Source: Gammaproteobacteria bacterium UBA2679 (lineage in GTDB: Bacteria; Pseudomonadota; Gammaproteobacteria; Pseudomonadales; Oleiphilaceae). From it: a DNA stretch of 64,000 nt. Made by a program: the position numbers and the translations under genes. Shown here piece by piece: positions 61,781 to 64,000 of this stretch. The notes below the pieces were generated by a model. It was given only the letters and a program-made list of their open reading frames with translations. It was not told the origin of the DNA and did no database searches. The DNA lies in assembly GCA_002354735.1 (NCBI GenBank), contig DEMD01000011.1, forward strand, positions 1 to 64,000. The letters run 5' to 3'. Position 1 is the first letter of the stretch; each line of letters begins with the position of its first letter.

Positions 61781-63478
61781 CTACATATTATGCTGTTGCA
61801 TGGACGCCCTGTTGAGCAGGAGCAGCGGCAGCAAGCCGGCGACGACAATACAAAGAGCCGCGAGTGAGGACTGGGCCAGCTGTTCGTCCGACGCATATTG
61901 ATAGACGAACGTCGCTAGGGTCTCGAAGTTGAACGGGCGCAGGATTAGTGTTGCCGGCAACTCTTTCATGCAGTCGACAAATATGATCAATGCGGCCGTC
62001 AGCAGGCTCGGGCGGAGCAGGGGTAGATGGATTCGCCGGAGTGTGTTGAGGGGACTACTGCCCAGCATGGTGGCCGCCTGATCCATCGAGGGGGTGATGC
62101 GTTGCATGCCGCTCTCAATGGAGCCAATCGAAATAGTAGCGAAGCGGGTACAGTAGGCAAAGATGATCGCAAAGGTCGTGCCACTGAGCAGCAGTCCAGT
62201 ACCTTCACCGGTCCATGCCTCCATGTGGGAGTCGATCCAGTTGTCAGTGGCGGCGAAGGGAATAATGACGCCGAGTGCCAACACTGCGCCAGGCATGGCA
62301 TATCCGACACAGGACAGTCGCGCGAGCAGCCGATTCACTCGGCTAGGCTGGATGCGTATCGAATACGACAGCACCGTGCCGACGACTATGAGCACCAGAG
62401 CGCTCATGCCGCTGAGAAAAAGCGAGTTCCCGGCGTAGCTGAAGAACCGGCTGTTCCAGGACACGTCGAAGTAGCTAATGGCGTAGTCAAGCAAAACGGC
62501 GCAGGGCACGAGAAAGCCCAGCGTAATGGGCAGAAGACAGGCGAGTGTGGCGAGCCAGGCATGCCAGCCACGGAGTTTCCGCGGCTGAATCGCGCGTTGT
62601 CTGTTGCTGCTTGAGTAGCGCTCGCGACTTCTACGCGAGGCTCGCTCCAGAAACATCAGTAACAGGGCAAAGCCGACCATGGTCACGGCGATCTGCGCCG
62701 CACCGCTCACACTCCCCATGTTGAGCCAGGTGTCATACAGGCCAGCGGTGAGCGTCTGTACGGCAAAGTAGCTGACAGTGCCGTAGTCATTCAGGGTCTC
62801 CATCAGCACCAGAGACAAACCGACAGCCAGGGCGGGTCGGCAGATCGGGAGCAGAATACGGAAGAAAATTCTAGCGGGCCCGGCTCCCAGCACTCTTGAT
62901 GCGAGCATGAGGTTATCGGACTGCTCTAGCAAGGCGGTACGGCAGGTTAGGTAGACATAAGGATAAAGTACCAGGGCGAACATGATGACTGCGCCGCCGA
63001 GGCTTCTGATATGGGGAAACCAGTAATCGGCTGCCCGTTCCCAGCCGAAGAACGCCCTCAACGAGAGCTGAATAGGGCCGGCATACTGAAGGAGGTCAGT
63101 ATAGACATAGGCAATGACGTAGGCTGGCACTGCAAATGGCAGTAGCAGCGCCCAGCTGAGCCAGCGGCGCCCTGGGAAGTCGTACAGGGCGATCAGCCAG
63201 GCACTGCCAAAGCCCAGTAACGCACTGCAGATGCCGACGCCAAGCATCAATACAATCGTGTTCTGGATATATCTTGGCAGAACCGTCGACCAGAGGTGGG
63301 ACCAGATCCCATCGCTCGGGGCGATCGAAAGGTAAACGACCGCTGCAATTGGCAGCAGGGCTGCCAACGCAGTGATCAGTGCAACCAGCTGCCATCCTCG
63401 GCTATTACGCCGTTTGCGGACCGGCGCGTTGGATACGCCAGCCAGCAGTGGATGGGGCAAGGCAGCACCTGTGGTCAT
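61781..63478 (-). CDS. fbpB: Ferric iron ABC transporter permease (FbpB type)
   Basis: 565 residues, two fused permease halves with about six helices each. Each half carries an EAA-type cytoplasmic loop: ASRVLGAGPARIFFRILLPICRPAL and ATMLGSSPLNTLRRIHLPLLRPSL. This double layout is typical of FbpB/SfuB permeases. Its start overlaps the substrate-binding protein stop by one base, so the two are coupled. No ATPase gene follows before the convergent acyl-CoA synthetase, so the ATPase must be elsewhere, perhaps beyond the right edge. Confidence 0.92.
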   Translation of the reverse strand: MTTGAALPHPLLAGVSNAPVRKRRNSRGWQLVALITALAALLPIAAVVYLSIAPSDGIWSHLWSTVLPRYIQNTIVLMLGVGICSALLGFGSAWLIALYDFPGRRWLSWALLLPFAVPAYVIAYVYTDLLQYAGPIQLSLRAFFGWERAADYWFPHIRSLGGAVIMFALVLYPYVYLTCRTALLEQSDNLMLASRVLGAGPARIFFRILLPICRPALAVGLSLVLMETLNDYGTVSYFAVQTLTAGLYDTWLNMGSVSGAAQIAVTMVGFALLLMFLERASRRSRERYSSSNRQRAIQPRKLRGWHAWLATLACLLPITLGFLVPCAVLLDYAISYFDVSWNSRFFSYAGNSLFLSGMSALVLIVVGTVLSYSIRIQPSRVNRLLARLSCVGYAMPGAVLALGVIIPFAATDNWIDSHMEAWTGEGTGLLLSGTTFAIIFAYCTRFATISIGSIESGMQRITPSMDQAATMLGSSPLNTLRRIHLPLLRPSLLTAALIIFVDCMKELPATLILRPFNFETLATFVYQYASDEQLAQSSLAALCIVVAGLLPLLLLNRASMQQHNM

Positions 63479-64000
63479 CAGCTATCGAAATCGACCTTGT
63501 CGACCAGCTTCACAGCGGCTTCGCGGTGCTTGCTAATCTCATCAAGCGGCAGCTTGTCAGCCTTGAATCCAGACCACTCCTCAAGAAGTCCGCTGCCTTC
63601 AACTGACGTGTTCACAGGAAACTCGACGTTCATATTGGCGTACATTTCCTGCGCCTCCTGGCCACTGAGGAATTCCATCAACTTGACGGCTTCAGCCTTG
63701 TTGGGAGCCGACTTCGTCAGCACCACACCGCTCACATTGACATGAGCACCGCGACCGTCCTGATTCGGGAAGATCACGTTAACCTTTTCGGCAAAGCCGC
63801 GCTGCTCGGGGTCGGCAACCATGGCGCCGTAATAGTAGCTATTGCCGATGGCAAGGTCGCAGGTTCCTTCTGCTACCGCACGGATCTGGTCGCGGTCGCC
63901 ACCTTGTGGCTTCTGCGCCAGATTTTCCTTCACGCCCTTGAGCCACTTTTCAGTCTCTGCTTCGCCGTGGTGCGCAATCATGCTGGCGATGAGGGCAATG
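63478..64000 (-). CDS. fbpA: Ferric iron ABC substrate-binding protein (partial, N terminus missing)
   Basis: The last 174 residues are visible; the frame is open to the right edge of the window. Periplasmic-binding-protein fold typical of FbpA/FutA: GTCDLAIGNSYYYGAMV carries the tyrosine cluster that binds Fe3+ in this family, and LMEFLSGQEAQEMYANMNVEFPVN is the usual C-terminal lobe. It should deliver ferric iron to the permease at 61781. Signal peptide and start lie outside the window. Confidence 0.9.
   Translation of the reverse strand, partial: IALIASMIAHHGEAETEKWLKGVKENLAQKPQGGDRDQIRAVAEGTCDLAIGNSYYYGAMVADPEQRGFAEKVNVIFPNQDGRGAHVNVSGVVLTKSAPNKAEAVKLMEFLSGQEAQEMYANMNVEFPVNTSVEGSGLLEEWSGFKADKLPLDEISKHREAAVKLVDKVDFDS

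Overview
The window reads as chromosome of a gammaproteobacterium, probably free-living and marine. This is inferred from gene content: RdgC (restricted to beta- and gammaproteobacteria), FabV, PdxH, YaaA, SirB2, PatZ-type acetyltransferase, and flagellar promoters of sigma-54 and sigma-28 type. The genus cannot be fixed from the sequence. No insertion sequence, phage, CRISPR array or rRNA was seen. One tRNA (Arg, anticodon CCT) is present.

Region 1 (1-17.4 kb) is a cell-surface glycan region. It starts with three related secreted proteins carrying PEP-CTERM-like sorting tails (320-865, 1144-1713, 4277-4843), the relic of a fourth at about 120-205, a secreted jelly-roll protein and an acyltransferase. 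Three blocks follow: a minus-strand operon NodB deacetylase / CapK-like ligase / acyltransferase (8243 to 4903); a lone plus-strand SGNH hydrolase; and a minus-strand operon GT2 / DegT aminotransferase / acyltransferase / Wzx-like flippase (14185 to 9183). An EF-hand protein and an overlapping GT4-GT2 pair close the region. The first 8 kb or so is visibly richer in A+T than the rest. Together the genes look able to make, decorate (acylation, deacetylation) and export a surface polymer, and the PEP-CTERM-like proteins may be its partners.

Region 2 (17.4-31.8 kb) has SirB2, a CNNM/CorC-like membrane protein, the tRNA, a PAS-PAS hybrid histidine kinase and then the most striking unit: fabB-fabV-(four-domain acetyl-CoA carboxylase)-fabG-acp-fatty acyl reductase on the plus strand. 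This looks like a self-contained elongation module ending in a reductase that would release fatty aldehyde or alcohol.

Region 3 (31.8-39.1 kb) holds a second hybrid kinase, an outer-membrane barrel protein, a PepSY-like periplasmic protein, a pseudokinase with a transmembrane segment, and an overlapping TIGR04283/TIGR04282 glycosyltransferase pair.

Region 4 (39.1-49.1 kb) is a flagellar filament locus. Two divergent flagellin genes have different promoter classes (sigma-54 and sigma-28). A TPR/Rossmann protein lies downstream of the first; flaG, fliD and fliS lie downstream of the second. Both flagellins carry a tandemly duplicated central module.

Region 5 (49.1-64 kb) contains a divergent deacetylase/PatZ acetyltransferase pair, rdgC, a glutaredoxin-like gene coupled to yaaA, a periplasmic protein, an operon FIST sensor / PAS-GGDEF-EAL / pdxH, a long-chain acyl-CoA synthetase, and a ferric-iron ABC permease with a substrate-binding protein cut by the right edge.
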